From the NCBI GenBank assembly GCA_016234735.1, contig JACRAN010000203.1, positions 1-33,387 on the forward strand: a DNA stretch of 33,387 bases. Direction: 5' to 3'. The position numbers were made by a program, and so were the translations under genes. Positions 32,086 to 33,387 of the stretch are shown here, piece after piece. Position 1 is the first letter of the stretch, and every line of letters begins with the position of its first letter. The notes beneath the pieces were generated by a model that did not search any database, was not told the origin of the DNA, and saw only the letters and a program-made list of their open reading frames with translations. This DNA is from Bacteroidota bacterium. Its GTDB lineage: Bacteria; Bacteroidota; Bacteroidia; Chitinophagales; Saprospiraceae.

Positions 32086-33027
32086 ATGGGACAATCCAAT
32101 TTTTACTTCTCCAACGCCGCCCAGCCTCACACCGAACGCAGCGTTGAAATGCTGAAAAAATATCCGCAAATCACAAAACTCATCGGGCGTAACCCTTGGA
32201 CATTCCTGATACTGACCGGGGTGGTAGCGCTCCAGATGACGTTGGCCATTGCCTTCGGCCAGCTTGGCAGCGAGTATTGGTGGCTCATGCTGCTGACGGC
32301 CTACTGCGTGGGGGCATTCGCTGCACAGGCACATTACAGCATCATCCACGAGGCCACGCATAACATGATTTTCAAGAACAGGATTCTGAATAAGTTTTGC
32401 ATCCTCATGGCCGACCTTTCCAATACGGTGCCGGGTGCCATCGGGTTCTCCATCTTCCACCTGAAGCACCACGCCTACATGGGCGACGATACGCTGGATG
32501 CCGACCTGCCCACTGTTTGGGAAGCCAGGATGGTAGGCAACTCGCCCGTGCGGAAGGCCATCTGGCTGGCACTTTTCCCGTTTTTCCAGATTTACCGGGC
32601 TTTGAAGCTGACCAAAATCAACGTCTGGAGCGGATGGATGGTGCTGAACCTTGTGCTGGTGTTTTCCGTGAACGCTACCCTGGTGTACTTTTTCGGCTGG
32701 ATGTCGGTGCTGTACCTGTTCAGTTCCATGATGTTTGCATTGGGCTTCCACCCGGTAGGGGCACGGTGGGTGCAGGAGCACTACACCCTCGACGAAGCAC
32801 AGGAAACTTTCAGCTACTACGGTCCCATCAACAAAGTCACCCTCAACATCGGCTACCACGTCGAACACCACGATTTTCCTTCCGTCCCCTGGAACAAGCT
32901 GCCGGTGCTTCGCAAAATTGCGCCTGAATACTACAACACACTGGGCTACCACCCCTCCTGGGCGAAGCTGATGTACCAGTTCATCACGGACGGGGAATAC
33001 TCGCTCTACCGCCGTGTGAAGCGCTAA
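32086..33027 (+). CDS. DES1-like fatty-acyl/sphingolipid delta-4 desaturase
   Basis: This 313-residue membrane desaturase starts at the ATG at 32086 (MGQSNFYFSNAAQPHTERSV). It matches the eukaryotic sphingolipid delta-4 desaturase (DEGS1) pattern along its length: QPHTERSVEMLKKYPQI near the N-terminus, and three His boxes H88EATH92, H125LKHH129 and H258VEHH262. The distinctive GFHPVGARWVQEHY, ETFSYYGPINKVTLNIGYHVEHHDFP and LRKIAPEYYNTL..SWAKLMYQF segments are also in the same order as in DEGS1. Several hydrophobic helices lie between boxes. The expected chemistry is O2-dependent insertion of the 4,5 double bond into dihydroceramide, needing a diiron site and reduced electron carrier. Bacterial substrate could instead be another sphingoid or acyl lipid. 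Clustered with lipid genes, which supports this. Confidence 0.88.
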   Translation: MGQSNFYFSNAAQPHTERSVEMLKKYPQITKLIGRNPWTFLILTGVVALQMTLAIAFGQLGSEYWWLMLLTAYCVGAFAAQAHYSIIHEATHNMIFKNRILNKFCILMADLSNTVPGAIGFSIFHLKHHAYMGDDTLDADLPTVWEARMVGNSPVRKAIWLALFPFFQIYRALKLTKINVWSGWMVLNLVLVFSVNATLVYFFGWMSVLYLFSSMMFALGFHPVGARWVQEHYTLDEAQETFSYYGPINKVTLNIGYHVEHHDFPSVPWNKLPVLRKIAPEYYNTLGYHPSWAKLMYQFITDGEYSLYRRVKR

Positions 33028-33040
33028 ACATTGAGTTCCA

Positions 33041-33387
33041 ATGGCTGTAACTTATCAGGAAATACTGGCGCAGACGGAAACCTTCCTCACCGACTTTTTT
33101 CAAAAAAAAATCGGTGCCGAGTACGTTTTCCATGACTTCCACCACACCCGCAACGTACTGGAAGCGGTGACGGAAATCGGCAGCGGCAGCAACCTCGACG
33201 ACCGGGAACTCGACCTGCTGCAACTCGCCGCCTGGTTCCACGACAGTGGCTACGATGCCGGGCCGGAGGGGCACGAGGAGCGCAGTTGCCGCTACGCTGT
33301 CGGTTTTTTATCGAAATTCGAGCTGCCCGACCAGGACCTCGACCTCATCACCCGCTGCATCATGGCCACCCGCCTGCCGTTCCGGCC
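33041..33387 (+). CDS. HD-domain phosphohydrolase, truncated by the window edge
   Basis: At least 115 codons of an open frame beginning MAVTYQEILAQTETFLTDFF run off the end of the window. HD-domain metal ligands are visible: FHDFHHT (~31-37), AAWFHDSGYD (~67-76) with the HD pair, and GPEGHEERS (~78-86). This arrangement (FHxxxHT..WFHDxGY..HEExS) is common in Bacteroidota HD proteins, including those with a C-terminal Pycsar-effector-like membrane domain. The missing C-terminus decides between a soluble HD phosphohydrolase and that type. It is the last gene seen in the lipid operon, 13 nt after the desaturase. Confidence 0.8.
   Translation, partial: MAVTYQEILAQTETFLTDFFQKKIGAEYVFHDFHHTRNVLEAVTEIGSGSNLDDRELDLLQLAAWFHDSGYDAGPEGHEERSCRYAVGFLSKFELPDQDLDLITRCIMATRLPFR

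Noticed and set aside
1-33387. tRNA, rRNA, CRISPR or transposase genes
   Set aside because: I looked for tRNA-like GTTCGAATC arms, direct repeats with spacers and transposase motifs on both strands and saw none; this was by eye, not a covariance search.

Overview
The window reads as chromosomal DNA of a Bacteroidota species, most likely in or near the Saprospiria. This is inferred from family content and signals, not from a marker gene. The supporting signs are DUF5686/carboxypeptidase-regulatory and DUF4833 proteins, a mevalonate-kinase-like GHMP kinase, signal peptides ending in ..FAQ or ..SAQ, almost no Shine-Dalgarno sequences, several TTG/GTG starts, and recurrent promoter-like TAnnTTTG boxes with TTG about 17-20 nt upstream. 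GC is moderate to high, so long antisense shadow ORFs are common. I saw no tRNA, rRNA, CRISPR array, transposase or phage gene.

Layout. 0.1-3.7 kb: a large minus-strand envelope protein (degenerate peptidase-MA-like region, TolB-like propeller, Omp85-like barrel). 3.9-4.6 kb: an MBL-fold hydrolase. 4.7-7.0 kb: a minus-strand ECF sigma / putative anti-sigma / YG-repeat beta-solenoid operon. 7.2-8.9 kb: gltX with a 63-aa follower. 9.1-12.0 kb: polysaccharide deacetylase, M29 aminopeptidase and an unrecognised exonuclease-like protein. 12.1-13.0 kb: a DtxR/MntR-type regulator followed by a fragment of a metal ABC-transporter ATPase. 13.2-16.2 kb: a possible 28-aa membrane peptide, an orphan ECF sigma factor and a sensor histidine kinase. 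16.2-18.5 kb: small membrane protein, lgt and ferritin on the minus strand. 19.0-20.4 kb: a ParA ATPase with an unusual partner. 20.4-23.5 kb: two paralogous thioredoxin proteins and a TPR lipoprotein. 23.6-27.7 kb: GHMP kinase, MDR oxidoreductase, DUF4177-like protein, ElaA-type acetyltransferase and class III aminotransferase, with short heptamer repeats scattered through this stretch. 28.0-30.6 kb: a DUF5686 outer-membrane protein. 30.7-33.4 kb: an apparent operon of CDP-alcohol phosphatidyltransferase, DUF4833 protein, a desaturase strikingly like eukaryotic sphingolipid delta-4 desaturase, and a truncated HD-domain protein.

The most interesting points are: (1) the DES1-like desaturase in a lipid operon; (2) the ParA partner, which carries three evenly spaced boxes resembling the ParA-activating N-terminus of ParB, joined to a ribbon-helix-helix-like C-terminus; (3) the metal-ABC remnant downstream of an intact metalloregulator with a candidate autoregulatory operator; (4) a family of 7-8-nt periodic repeats at 21.6-26.5 kb that enters coding sequence, including two arrays inside the GHMP kinase and one that supplies the stop codon of the aminotransferase.
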